Shown in pieces: positions 17,263 through 25,467 of a stretch of 64,000 nt of DNA. Numbering within the stretch: the first letter of the stretch is position 1; each line of letters begins with the position of its first letter. The notes under the pieces are model-generated. The model worked only from the letters and a program-made list of their open reading frames with translations, did not search any database and was not told the DNA's origin. The position numbers and the translations under genes were made by a program. The stretch covers positions 62,001 to 126,000 of the forward strand of contig NFUO01000112.1 in the NCBI GenBank assembly GCA_002197545.1. Reading direction: 5' to 3'. Origin of the DNA: Acidobacteria subdivision 2 bacterium RH1 MAG20 (lineage in GTDB: Bacteria; Acidobacteriota; Terriglobia; Terriglobales; Acidobacteriaceae).

Positions 17263-18234
17263 TCAGACGCCCTGATACACCAGCCGCGTGAACATCTCCG
17301 GGGTAACGAAGCCTTTATGCCATTTGGCGTCGAACGGCGCGGTGGGCTTTGCAGCGACGGCCTCATCGATAGATTTGCCTTGCTTTTTCAGAGCAGCCAC
17401 TTTGTCGCGGAGGGCGACGAGCATATCGTGGGATTCGCTAAGCTGGTCTTTGTTGCCGACAGGGCCGTGGCCGGGAATGAGGATGGTGGAGTCGGTGCCG
17501 ACGGCGAGGTTGCGTTCCGAGGCGCGAATCATGCCGTCGATGTGGCCTCCGGTGGAGTAGTCGATGAACGGATATGCCCCATTGAACCAGGTATCGCCAG
17601 TGTGAAGGATGTCGGCGTCGGCAAAGAGGACGGAGATGTCGGTGTCGGTGTGGGCTGGGTCGTAGTGGCTGAGGATGATGGCGTTGCCGTTGATCTTCAT
17701 GTTGTCATCTTTGATGAAGGTCTTGGTGGGCAGCGCGCCGATGGGTGCGGGCGGAAAGTGTGCGTTGAAGATGGCCATCACCTGCGGCGTACTGAGACGC
17801 TGCCGGGTCTTGTCGTGCGCGACGATGGTGGCTCCGGCGACGTGCATCCACTCGTTGCCGTCGGTATGGTCGTAGTGCCAATGGGTGTTGATCAGGCCTT
17901 CGATAGGGTCGGGGCTGATCGCAGCGAGAGCAGCGATGATCTGCGGCTTCGAGGTAGAGATGCCGGCGTCGACCAACAGTTTGCCTTCAGGACCGGGCAG
18001 GACAGCGATATTGCCTCCAGAGCCGAACAGCACACTTATATTGCCGCGGAGCTTTTGCGTGGTGATCTTGGCGGTCGCTGCGTCGGCCCGCGCCTGGATG
18101 ACCATGATGGGCTCGGCCTGCGCTAGCTGCTGCGCGAAGAGGCTGCGGGGAGCGAGCCATGCCCCGGTAGCGGCAGCGGCGGTGGTGCTGAGAAATCGGC
18201 GGCGGGAGAGGCGATCTGCTGAACGGAGAATCAT
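17263..18234 (-). CDS. Tat-exported metallo-beta-lactamase-fold hydrolase
   Basis: 323 residues from ATG 18234, with AAGG eight bases upstream. The signal LSRRRFLSTTAAAATGAWLA is a clear Tat leader. The metal motif NTHWHYDHTDGN gives HxHxDH, followed by downstream metal ligands in LSHYDPAHTDTDISVLF and the ILIPGHGP segment. This is the usual zinc-binding pattern of MBL-fold enzymes. The substrate is unknown; exported relatives include lactamases, quinoprotein-associated proteins and lactonases. It is divergent from the YVTN propeller gene with about 135 bases between. Confidence 0.9.
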   Translation of the reverse strand: MILRSADRLSRRRFLSTTAAAATGAWLAPRSLFAQQLAQAEPIMVIQARADAATAKITTQKLRGNISVLFGSGGNIAVLPGPEGKLLVDAGISTSKPQIIAALAAISPDPIEGLINTHWHYDHTDGNEWMHVAGATIVAHDKTRQRLSTPQVMAIFNAHFPPAPIGALPTKTFIKDDNMKINGNAIILSHYDPAHTDTDISVLFADADILHTGDTWFNGAYPFIDYSTGGHIDGMIRASERNLAVGTDSTILIPGHGPVGNKDQLSESHDMLVALRDKVAALKKQGKSIDEAVAAKPTAPFDAKWHKGFVTPEMFTRLVYQGV

Positions 18235-18369
18235 GGGGGCCTTGTAAAAACTGTCGTAGATGGGGTTGTCTGAATGAAAGACGAAGGAGAGCGTTTGTTG
18301 GCTCCGAAAGCTTACATTTGATGGCGATTCTACCAAGTCATGTGGAGGTCGCGATATACTTTGCCGTCT

Positions 18370-19398
18370 ATGAAGAATTCGATCTTATTACGTATTGTGG
18401 CGGGTGCGGCTTGCCTGGGCTTATTTTGCGGGGCCGGTCTGGCCCAGAACCGTCCTGGCGCGGTAAGACGAGCGACACTGCTTGTCGTCAATCAGGGTGA
18501 CAGCAATGTCAGCGTCGTCGATCCTGTCGCCGGCAGTCAGTTGGGCACAGTGGCGGAGAATACTCCCGGGATACACGGACATGAGGCTGCCACCTCTCCC
18601 GATGGCCGGATCGCCTATGTGCCGATCTACGGCAGCACCGGCGTAGGCAAGCTGGGGCTGAGTGGGCGCACGATGCTGGTGATCGATGTCGCCAGCCGCA
18701 AGATCATAAACAAGGTGGATTTCGGCCGCGACGTTAGGCCGCACTGCGTCATTTACGATCCGACAAGCGGAATGCTCTATGTGACGACAGAGCTGGACAA
18801 GGCAGTCACGGTGATCGATCCCCGCTCGCTGAAGATTGTAGGCAAAATTCCCACGGGACAAGAGCAGTCGCACATGCTGGCGCTCTCGAGCGACGGCAGC
18901 CGAGGCTACACCGCAAATGTAGGGCCGGGAACTGTCTCGGTACTCGACATGAAGGCGCGGAAGACGCTGGCCATCATCCCGATCTCGAAAGACACGCAGC
19001 GCATCTCGGTCTCCCGCGACGACTCGATGGCATTTACGGCAGACCAGACGCAGCCCCGGCTGGCGGTCATCGATACCGCAACCAACAAGCTCAAGACCTG
19101 GATCACCCTCCCTGCAGTCGGCTACGGAACGGCCCCGACCCAGGATGGACGCTGGCTGCTGGTGGCGATGCCTTCGGCCAGCAAAGTAGCCGTGGTGGAT
19201 CTGAAGAACCTGAAAGTCGCGCGGACAATCGACGTGCCAAGCGCACCGCAAGAGGTGCTGATGCGACCCGACGGCAAGGTGGCCTACGTGTCATGCAGCG
19301 CGACAGGCCGGGTTGCGGCGATCGATCTGGTCGGCTGGAAGGTGCAGGACATCATCCCGGCAGGTAGAGGCGCGGATGGTCTGGCCTGGGCCAAATAA
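18370..19398 (+). CDS. Exported YVTN-type beta-propeller protein
   Basis: 342 residues from ATG 18370; a start at 18340 would only add a poor leader. A Sec signal (LLRIVAGAACLGLFCGAGLA) is followed by propeller repeats: LLVVNQGDSNVSVVDPVAG, LYVTTELDKAVTVIDPRSLK, GYTANVGPGTVSVLDMKA, AFTADQTQPRLAVIDTATN and AYVSCSATGRVAAIDLVG. These are seven-bladed YVTN surface or periplasmic propellers, often scaffolds. No active site is predicted. Confidence 0.9.
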   Translation: MKNSILLRIVAGAACLGLFCGAGLAQNRPGAVRRATLLVVNQGDSNVSVVDPVAGSQLGTVAENTPGIHGHEAATSPDGRIAYVPIYGSTGVGKLGLSGRTMLVIDVASRKIINKVDFGRDVRPHCVIYDPTSGMLYVTTELDKAVTVIDPRSLKIVGKIPTGQEQSHMLALSSDGSRGYTANVGPGTVSVLDMKARKTLAIIPISKDTQRISVSRDDSMAFTADQTQPRLAVIDTATNKLKTWITLPAVGYGTAPTQDGRWLLVAMPSASKVAVVDLKNLKVARTIDVPSAPQEVLMRPDGKVAYVSCSATGRVAAIDLVGWKVQDIIPAGRGADGLAWAK

Positions 19399-19407
19399 GC
19401 AGATGCG

Positions 19408-19629
19408 CTAAAGCAGTTCGAGAAAATCGGCGACGCTGAGACCAGCGCAGCGTATCAAAGCGCGGAGAGTGCCTACGGACAACTCGCGGTGCTGTGGGAT
19501 GGAGAGGTTCGCACGCTGTCCGGGCTTGGTCATGACCAGATGGCTGCCAACTTGTCCGACAGTTTGCCATCCAGCTTTCGCGAAAGCTTTGGCGGCTTCT
19601 TTACCGGAGATGTTGGCTAATGTGCCCAT
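19408..19629 (-). CDS. hicA: HicA-type mRNA interferase toxin
   Basis: 73 residues with a double-stranded RNA-binding-like fold: ISGKEAAKAFAKAGWQTVGQ, then GSHLVMTKPG with the catalytic His30 of HicA, and SIPQHRELSVGTLRALIRCAG. The gene follows hicB by 23 bases on the same strand. Its product should cleave mRNA when not bound by HicB. Confidence 0.92.
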   Translation of the reverse strand: MGTLANISGKEAAKAFAKAGWQTVGQVGSHLVMTKPGQRANLSIPQHRELSVGTLRALIRCAGLSVADFLELL

Positions 19630-19652
19630 GCGTCAGTGAAGTCGATTCATCC

Positions 19653-19862
19653 CTAGACGGCGACGAGCAAGGATACTTGATCTTCAGGAAGCGCTTTCAT
19701 CGCCTTCTGGTCTTCTGCCCACATCCAGGCTGTGATGGCTTCCTTAATGTTCTTCATGGCTTCTTCTTCGTCACGGCCCTGAGAGACGCAGCCCGGCAGG
19801 GCTGGGCATTCGGCGACAATCCAACCATCTTCCGCGGGTTCCATCGTGACGTGAAAAATCAT
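19653..19862 (-). CDS. hicB: HicB-type antitoxin, short form
   Basis: 69 residues with the HicB partial RNase H-like fold: DGWIVAECPALPGCVSQGRD and EEEAMKNIKEAITAWMWAED. It ends before any ribbon-helix-helix or HTH domain, so DNA binding must come from elsewhere or is absent. The ATG has AGAGG upstream. Antitoxin precedes toxin, the common order for short HicB. Confidence 0.9.
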   Translation of the reverse strand: MIFHVTMEPAEDGWIVAECPALPGCVSQGRDEEEAMKNIKEAITAWMWAEDQKAMKALPEDQVSLLVAV

Positions 19863-19920
19863 GCAGATGCCTCTGTAAACGATTCTAACAAGTGTAATCT
19901 TGCGCGCCTACATTGTTTCT

Positions 19921-20400
19921 TTAGGTGGTGTGGTCGAGGATGATCTTCCACCCTTTGGCAGTTTTTTCGAGAACCATGCTAAAGAGTCCATCCGCGTTGC
20001 CGCCTTCTTTTTTAGCGCGGTCGAGGTGGTACCTGCCGACCACGATAGCGAACTGGGCATCGAGCGGGCGTGCCTCCAGTTCGGAGAAGGTGAGCGTTCC
20101 CATGGCCGCCTTGGTGGGATAGTCGTGCTTGTACTCGTCGACCAGCCCGGCAAAGCCGTGGGAGATCTGGTGAGTGACGACAAGGGTGTCGGGTGCGTCC
20201 TTGTAGCTCTGGGCGAAGGCGTCGATATCGCCACGGTTCCAGGCATCCTGCTGGGCAAGCAACACTTTGACGACGTCGAGCTGCTCGCGCGACGCGGTGG
20301 TCAGCGCCTGGAGGTCCTGCGAGCGGCCAGCGGGCGCGGCGAAGAGGACTGTGGCGAAAAGAAGGACAGCGGCGGCGGGAACACGGAACAAGCGCGGCAT
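19921..20400 (-). CDS. Exported SnoaL/DUF4440-like protein
   Basis: 159 residues with a Sec signal (VPAAAVLLFATVLFAAPAG). The mature part has the NTF2-like pattern VKVLLAQQDAWNRGDIDAFA, DTLVVTHQISHGFAGLVDEY, and ends in KTAKGWKIILDHTT. This alpha+beta cone fold occurs in ketosteroid isomerase-like and DUF4440 proteins. The specific role is not known. It is followed downstream by hicB on the same strand with about 58 bases between. Confidence 0.85.
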   Translation of the reverse strand: MPRLFRVPAAAVLLFATVLFAAPAGRSQDLQALTTASREQLDVVKVLLAQQDAWNRGDIDAFAQSYKDAPDTLVVTHQISHGFAGLVDEYKHDYPTKAAMGTLTFSELEARPLDAQFAIVVGRYHLDRAKKEGGNADGLFSMVLEKTAKGWKIILDHTT

Positions 20401-20464
20401 GAGGTCACCTCAAAATTGTTACGGCCAATGTAGCAAATCTAGATTAATGAGATGCCGATGCGGT

Positions 20465-21061
20465 CTAGCGTGCGATCTCGTCGCGAGCTTTGGCCCCGGC
20501 CGTGGGAATGATCCAGATAACGGTGACGAGCGCGATATCGGCCAGCGCCAGCGGCGGGTGGAAGTAGGCAAGCGGCATGGCAAGAGCGTAAAAGGCGAGA
20601 CTGAGCAGGTGTTTGCGCTGAACGGCGGCGTCCAGTGGTTGAAACGCGCCCGTAACCCGCAGGCGGCGTTCGATGGCCAGCCTAAGCAGCAAAAAGCTGA
20701 AGCCGGTGACGACCATGGAGGCGGCATAGAGCGCAATGGAGAAGGAGTCGTTCTCTTTTTCGAGCACGTATGAGGTGAAAAATGGCAGCAGCGACAGGCA
20801 GAACAGGAAGCAGAGATTGGCGTACAGGACCCGCTGGTCGGCCTGCTCGATGCGCTTGACGAGGTGGTGGTGGTTGATCCAGTAGATGGCCGTGAAGCTG
20901 AACGAGATGAAGTAGACGACCAGCGTAGGCAGGACGGAAAGCAGTCCGGCGAAGCCAGTCTGGGCAGGCACCTTCAGTTCCAGCACCATGATGGTGATGA
21001 TGACGGCGATGACTCCATCGGAGAAGGCTTCGAGGCGGGATGTGGAAGAGAGTTCGTCCAT
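20465..21061 (-). CDS. TMEM175-family membrane channel protein
   Basis: 198 residues. It begins SRLEAFSDGVIAVIITIMVL, the RxxxFSDG signature of TMEM175/DUF1211 potassium-permeable channels. Six hydrophobic segments follow (about 13-35, 42-65, 80-100, 108-128, 150-172 and 178-192). The bacterial members form tetramers of six-helix subunits. No accessory gene is close; the divergent molybdopterin gene starts 70 bases away. Confidence 0.9.
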   Translation of the reverse strand: MDELSSTSRLEAFSDGVIAVIITIMVLELKVPAQTGFAGLLSVLPTLVVYFISFSFTAIYWINHHHLVKRIEQADQRVLYANLCFLFCLSLLPFFTSYVLEKENDSFSIALYAASMVVTGFSFLLLRLAIERRLRVTGAFQPLDAAVQRKHLLSLAFYALAMPLAYFHPPLALADIALVTVIWIIPTAGAKARDEIAR

Positions 21062-21131
21062 GGCGGCTTAAGTAGTTGTGATGGAGCATAAATGAGGATG
21101 GTGGCCGTGGATAGAGGGCTAAAATTGACCT

Positions 21132-23270
21132 ATGAGTCAGGAATCGACAGGAACGCGGATCGTTCATGCAGTCTGCTCGCATGATTGCCCGGACTCCTGC
21201 GGCGTTATGGTCACCGTGGATGAGGCCTCCGACCGCGCCGTGAAGATGCAGGGCGATCCCGCGCATCCCATGACGCGGGGGTTCCTGTGCGGCAAGGTCG
21301 CAAAGTATCTCGACCGCGTCTATTCGCCCGAACGCCTGCTCTACCCCATGCGCCGCAAGCCCGGCGCACCCAAAGGTCCCGCTGGCTACGGCCACGCCAA
21401 GGGCCGGGAGGCCGACACCTTCGAGCGCATCACCTGGGACGAAGCCCTTGATGAAATCGCAGTTCGCCTGAAGAAAATCGCAGCCGAGTTTGGCCCGGAG
21501 AGCATCCTGCCTTACAGCTACGCCGGAACCATCGGCCAGCTAGGCTACGGCTCGATGGACCGGCGCTTTTTCTACCGTCTCGGAGCTTCGCAGCTCAACC
21601 GGACCATCTGCTCGACGGCAGGGGGAGAGGCCCTGGTCAGCGTCTACGGAGTGAAGCTCGGCACCGATCCGCGGGACTTCGTCCATGCAAAGCTCATCAT
21701 CGCCTGGGGCGCGAACATCCACGGCAACAACATCCACCTGTGGCCTTTTATCGAGGAGGCCCGCCGCAACGGAGCGCGGCTTATCGTCATCGATCCCTAT
21801 CGCACCCGCACCGCGGCGCTGGCCGACGAGCATCTGACCATCCATCCCGGAACCGATGCGGCGCTGGCTCTGGGCATGATGCACGTCATCCTCAGCATGG
21901 GCCTCGAAGATGCCGAGTACATCGCACAATGTACGCACGGCTTTGAAGAGTTGCGCGCAGAGGTGTTAAAGCCAGAGCACTCGCCCGAAAATGTGGCGGC
22001 GGCAACGGGAATCGCACCTGAGACCATCGTCCGCCTCGCACGGACTTATGCAACCGCAAAGCCAGCGGCGATTCGGCTCAACTACGGCATCCAGCGCAGC
22101 GAAAATGGGGGGACGGCCGTGCGGGCCGTGGCCATGCTTCCACTACTGACAGGAGCGTGGAAGTATCAGGGTGGCGGGGTACAGCTATCGACTTCGGGAG
22201 CATTTCCATTCAATTCAAAGGCGCTGCAGATGCCCGAGCTAATGCTGTCCAGCCCGCTGGCGCGGCCCTCGCGTGTAGTGAACATGAGCCTGTTGGGCAA
22301 GGCCCTTACAACCAATGATGCAGGAGTTGGCGGGCCTCCGGTCAAAGCACTGTTTGTCTACAACTCAAATCCTGCGGCAGTCGCTCCCAACCAGAACGAT
22401 GTCCTGCGCGGAATGCTACGCGAGGACTTATTTACCGTCGTCCACGAGCAATTCTTTACCGATACGGCGGACTATGCGGACATCGTGCTACCGGCCGCCA
22501 CGTTTCTTGAGACGAAGGACGTTCAGGGGGCCTACGGGCACCTCTTCGCTCAGGTCTCGCAGCAGGCCATCGCCCCTCTGGGCGAAGCCCGCAGCAACGT
22601 TGCTCTCTTCGGCGACCTCGGGCGGCGCATGGGCTTCACGGAAGACTGTTTCAAAGACACGGAAGACGATCTGATCGACCAGGCGCTGACCACCAACGAC
22701 CCATGGTTTGCCGGAGTAACGCGTGAACGTATGGAGCGCGAAGGCCACGTTCCGCTGGCGCTCCCAAAGGATGCCAACGGAACCGTCCTCCCATTTTCGT
22801 CGGCGGAGTGGTTCCGCACCCCCAGCGGACGCGGCGAGCTGACTCCGGTTCCGGTCTTTCATGCCCCGGTGGAATCGCGCGGCGGCTCGGCTGGGCGCGA
22901 TGGAAAATATCCGCTGGAATTTCTGCCCCGCAAGGCCGACAACTATATGAACTCCACCTTCGCGAACCTCGCCGGACACCAGAAGATGGAGGCGCGGACG
23001 TCCGGCATTCTGGAGATGCATGAGACGAATGCGACAGCACGTGGCATCTCTTCAGGGGACACGGTGGAGGTCTTCAACGGACGCGGCAGAATTGTACTTC
23101 ATGCAGTGGTGAACGAGCAGGTCGCGGCAGGCGTAGTCTCGGCGCGCCTCGACTGGAACAAGTTGTCGGCAGGTGCAGCGAATGTGAACGCTCTAACCAG
23201 CGAGCGGCTCACCGATATCGGTGGCGGCCCAACCTTTTATTCTACACTGGTCGAGGTGAAGAAGGTCTGA
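21132..23270 (+). CDS. Molybdopterin-dependent oxidoreductase (BisC/formate dehydrogenase-type)
   Basis: 712 residues. The Fe4S4 motif is Cys15-x3-Cys19-x3-Cys23-x29-Cys53 (VCSHDCPDSCGV ... GFLCGK). Cofactor regions follow: LGTDPRDFVHAKLIIAWGAN, VIDPYRTRTAALADEHLTIH, LLTGAWKYQGGGVQLS, and a C-terminal molydopterin-dinucleotide domain from about 580 (LEFLPRKADNYMNSTFANLA). No Tat signal is present, so it is likely cytoplasmic. No FAD/NAD or membrane subunit is adjacent, so the electron partner and substrate are unknown. Related orphan genes are common in acidobacteria. Confidence 0.9.
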   Translation: MSQESTGTRIVHAVCSHDCPDSCGVMVTVDEASDRAVKMQGDPAHPMTRGFLCGKVAKYLDRVYSPERLLYPMRRKPGAPKGPAGYGHAKGREADTFERITWDEALDEIAVRLKKIAAEFGPESILPYSYAGTIGQLGYGSMDRRFFYRLGASQLNRTICSTAGGEALVSVYGVKLGTDPRDFVHAKLIIAWGANIHGNNIHLWPFIEEARRNGARLIVIDPYRTRTAALADEHLTIHPGTDAALALGMMHVILSMGLEDAEYIAQCTHGFEELRAEVLKPEHSPENVAAATGIAPETIVRLARTYATAKPAAIRLNYGIQRSENGGTAVRAVAMLPLLTGAWKYQGGGVQLSTSGAFPFNSKALQMPELMLSSPLARPSRVVNMSLLGKALTTNDAGVGGPPVKALFVYNSNPAAVAPNQNDVLRGMLREDLFTVVHEQFFTDTADYADIVLPAATFLETKDVQGAYGHLFAQVSQQAIAPLGEARSNVALFGDLGRRMGFTEDCFKDTEDDLIDQALTTNDPWFAGVTRERMEREGHVPLALPKDANGTVLPFSSAEWFRTPSGRGELTPVPVFHAPVESRGGSAGRDGKYPLEFLPRKADNYMNSTFANLAGHQKMEARTSGILEMHETNATARGISSGDTVEVFNGRGRIVLHAVVNEQVAAGVVSARLDWNKLSAGAANVNALTSERLTDIGGGPTFYSTLVEVKKV

Positions 23271-23361
23271 TCCACTTCTCTGGAGATGAAAGCTTTTGAG
23301 CCAATCCAGTCTTAAATCCGCGTTCCTCCGTGGTTATCTATCCGTGGTCGAAATCGTGTTC

Positions 23362-23382
23362 ATCGGTGCAAATCGGTGTTAA
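23362..23382. repeat. Dispersed repeat, copy 1
   Basis: This 21-base stretch is the reverse complement of 32540-32560 with one mismatch. It lies in an interval with other phrases typical of dispersed intergenic elements (23310-23350). No mobile gene is attached. Confidence 0.6.
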
Positions 23383-23440
23383 GGGTGCATAGGGTCGTAA
23401 AATAGTAAGGATCGTCGAAAAGCAAAGGATGAAAAGGTAG

Positions 23441-24373
23441 ATGAGTATTGAGGCGCAAACAGTTTTGGCAGGACAGGTAGTTGCGGCAGCCCAGGGCGCC
23501 GGTCTGACAGTAGTTTCAAGCGCAGAGGGTAAGGACTTCTCCGGCGGCCCCACGACGCGTTTTACGCTGGGACTGGCTGCGGACAAGACCAAGACCCAGG
23601 TGCTGGAGCTGAGCTCAGGCTTCGATTTCAGCGCAGCGGAGCTCGCCGCCGTGGTGAAGGAGTACCTGGCGGAGACGGCGAAGCGCCTGAAGAGCGCCAG
23701 GCCCGATTGTTATCTCACGCTCGGCGGTCTGCCTTTGAGCTTCGGCAAGTTCGATTGGCCCTTCCACGCTTCCACCTCCGGCGCGGACACCTCGCTGGTG
23801 CATGGCGAGGTTTGGCTCGAAGATGGAGGAGAGCGAGTCCTGCACTCGAAGGTTGCTGCTTCCATGACCGTGACCTTCCGCGAGGTAGTCGCTGCTCCCG
23901 AGCAACCCTTCGCCGAAAGCTTTATCTACAACGCCGTGCGCAAGACGATGGACCAGGGTCAGTTGGAGCTGGTCAAAAGCGGCAATCGCCAGCCGGTGCC
24001 GGTCACGACGCGGTACTACAGCGCGAAGCACAAGAAGTTTGTCTTCAATGACACGACCGAGGCGCAGCAGCAGGATTTTCTGGCAGCGAAGGTCTACTGG
24101 CTCTCGGGCATGCTTGGCGATGGACAGCCGGTGTGGCTCATCGATCCTCGCGACGCGCAGTATCTGGATACGACGCTCGACGAGCTGAAGAAGCTGGCGA
24201 AGGCATTGGCGGCAGAGGGACTGATTCAGTTGGCAGCGGACCCGGAGTACGCCGGGCCGACCGCAACCCTGATGGCCCGACGCGAGCAGTACGCAGCAGA
24301 GTTAGCGCAGGCGCTCGCATTTACCAAGCCAACGTTCAACGAGGACATGCGTGGCGGCCACACAAATATGTAA
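23441..24373 (+). CDS. Conserved-looking protein of unknown function
   Basis: 310 residues, no signal or membrane helix, with AAGG nine bases before the ATG at 23441. The sequence has long regular alpha/beta segments (LSSGFDFSAAELAAVVKEYL, GGLPLSFGKFDWPFHAS, VPVTTRYYSAKHKKFVFNDT, AQQQDFLAAKVYWLSGMLGD) and ends AFTKPTFNEDMRGGHTNM. I cannot name a family. It is not a shadow, because the opposite strand is unremarkable and the composition is protein-like throughout. A strong terminator closes it at 24402-24434, so it is a single-gene transcript. Confidence 0.85.
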   Translation: MSIEAQTVLAGQVVAAAQGAGLTVVSSAEGKDFSGGPTTRFTLGLAADKTKTQVLELSSGFDFSAAELAAVVKEYLAETAKRLKSARPDCYLTLGGLPLSFGKFDWPFHASTSGADTSLVHGEVWLEDGGERVLHSKVAASMTVTFREVVAAPEQPFAESFIYNAVRKTMDQGQLELVKSGNRQPVPVTTRYYSAKHKKFVFNDTTEAQQQDFLAAKVYWLSGMLGDGQPVWLIDPRDAQYLDTTLDELKKLAKALAAEGLIQLAADPEYAGPTATLMARREQYAAELAQALAFTKPTFNEDMRGGHTNM

Positions 24374-24401
24374 TCGGCGGCGATAGAGCTGGTGCAGGAA
24401 A

Positions 24402-24434
24402 AATAAGCCCACATGCATAGCATGTGGGCTTATT
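24402..24434. terminator. Perfect 15-base bidirectional terminator
   Basis: AATAAGCCCACATGC (24402-24416) pairs with GCATGTGGGCTTATT (24420-24434) around ATA. A-rich on the left and T-rich on the right, it fits both the gene before it and the convergent TM2 gene. Confidence 0.88.
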
Positions 24435-24450
24435 TATTGGAAAAGATGAT

Positions 24451-24882
24451 TCAGCCTACGGGTTGTGGCTGGAATGGCGCGTGGGTCGCCGCAGCGGTTC
24501 CGCAGTGCGGGCAGAAGACGGCGGTTGTCTCTATTGGCGCTCCGCAGACAGCGCAGTGCGGGCCGGGGACAGGAATGCTGAGAATGTGACTGGCGATGTA
24601 GGTGGCTTGCATCCCGTTGTAGTCGCGGACGCGTCCCGGCATCAGGAAGCACTCAATAAAGCCAAGAATGGCAGTGATACCCGTCCAGAAAAACAGGAGA
24701 TACAGGACACCAAGCCCATTGCGGCGTAGATAGAAGTGATGAAGTCCGAAGCAGCCAAGAAAGAGCGCAAAGAGTACGCCGATGGCTTCGTCCTTGCGGG
24801 CCTGCTCATACTCGGCGTAGAACCAGGCTCGTTGCTGCGGGTTCATGTTGGCGGTGTAGATGGTGTTGGTGAACGGCATCAT
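24451..24882 (-). CDS. TM2-domain membrane protein with C-terminal zinc ribbon
   Basis: 143 residues. A TM2 core at about 33-85 (GVLFALFLGCFGLHHFYLRR, GVLYLLFFWTGITAILGFIE) has the DRF-like FYLRR turn of the family. Residues 109-128 form a zinc ribbon (HCAVCGAPIETTAVFCPHCG), followed by a short tail. TM2 proteins act in membranes and remain poorly characterised. The start is among three close ATGs (24882, 24879, 24849). It shares the terminator above with the convergent unknown gene. Confidence 0.88.
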   Translation of the reverse strand: MMPFTNTIYTANMNPQQRAWFYAEYEQARKDEAIGVLFALFLGCFGLHHFYLRRNGLGVLYLLFFWTGITAILGFIECFLMPGRVRDYNGMQATYIASHILSIPVPGPHCAVCGAPIETTAVFCPHCGTAAATHAPFQPQPVG

Positions 24883-25081
24883 GGCATCTCTCCCTAACTG
24901 TGAGAGATGATACGCGGCTGGGGGTCAGGCGGTTCCACGAAGCAAAGGCTCTTCTACGACAGAATCAGTCGTAATTACAATTACAGGGAAAAACGCTGAG
25001 TAGGATCATTTGGTTAATTCGCCTGTTAAGGCAACAACGTTTCGCGATCAGCACTCAAATCTGGGAAGCAGGAGGTTTTCT

Positions 25082-25291
25082 ATGCAGTCAGTTCATTCTG
25101 GACAGTGCGGATTGTGTACTCATTTTGGCGAGAACCACGCGTCGAGTTCGGCGCTGGTCACCATCTTGACGAGCCACAAAGCTCCCTTGAATATGCTGGA
25201 CGAGTGCGGCCACCCGAAACATGCGGCGCTGCACCTGAAGGTAACTCCCATCAGCGGATGCGATGGCTTCCATGCGGCAGCGCAGGCTTAG
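25082..25291 (+). CDS. Small Cys/His-rich protein
   Basis: 69 residues with a strong AGGAGG at 25070-25075 seven bases before ATG 25082, which fixes the start. Cysteines and histidines are clustered: HSGQCGLCTHFGENH at the N terminus, DECGHPKHAALHLKV in the middle, then ISGCDGFHAA. The pattern suggests a small metal-binding domain. No family name is recognised. It stands alone between two intergenic stretches, with the rpoD terminator downstream. Confidence 0.75.
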   Translation: MQSVHSGQCGLCTHFGENHASSSALVTILTSHKAPLNMLDECGHPKHAALHLKVTPISGCDGFHAAAQA

Positions 25292-25418
25292 AGCGATGTC
25301 CCCGATGGTGTGCGGGCATTCCAAACAGCAGATTCCTCCGCTTCGCTGCGGAATGACAAACAGAAAGGAAAACGAAACTCTATACCAATGGGAATTCTGC
25401 TCTGGCCGATAGTGCAGG

Positions 25419-25448
25419 AAAAGACCCTCACCGCGACGAGGGTCTTTT
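25419..25448 (-). terminator. Terminator of rpoD
   Basis: AAAAGACCCTC (25419-25429) and GAGGGTCTTTT (25438-25448) form a perfect 11-base stem with an 8-base loop. It lies 20 bases beyond the rpoD stop. Confidence 0.82.
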
Positions 25449-25467
25449 CTATTGAAATCAGCAAAGG

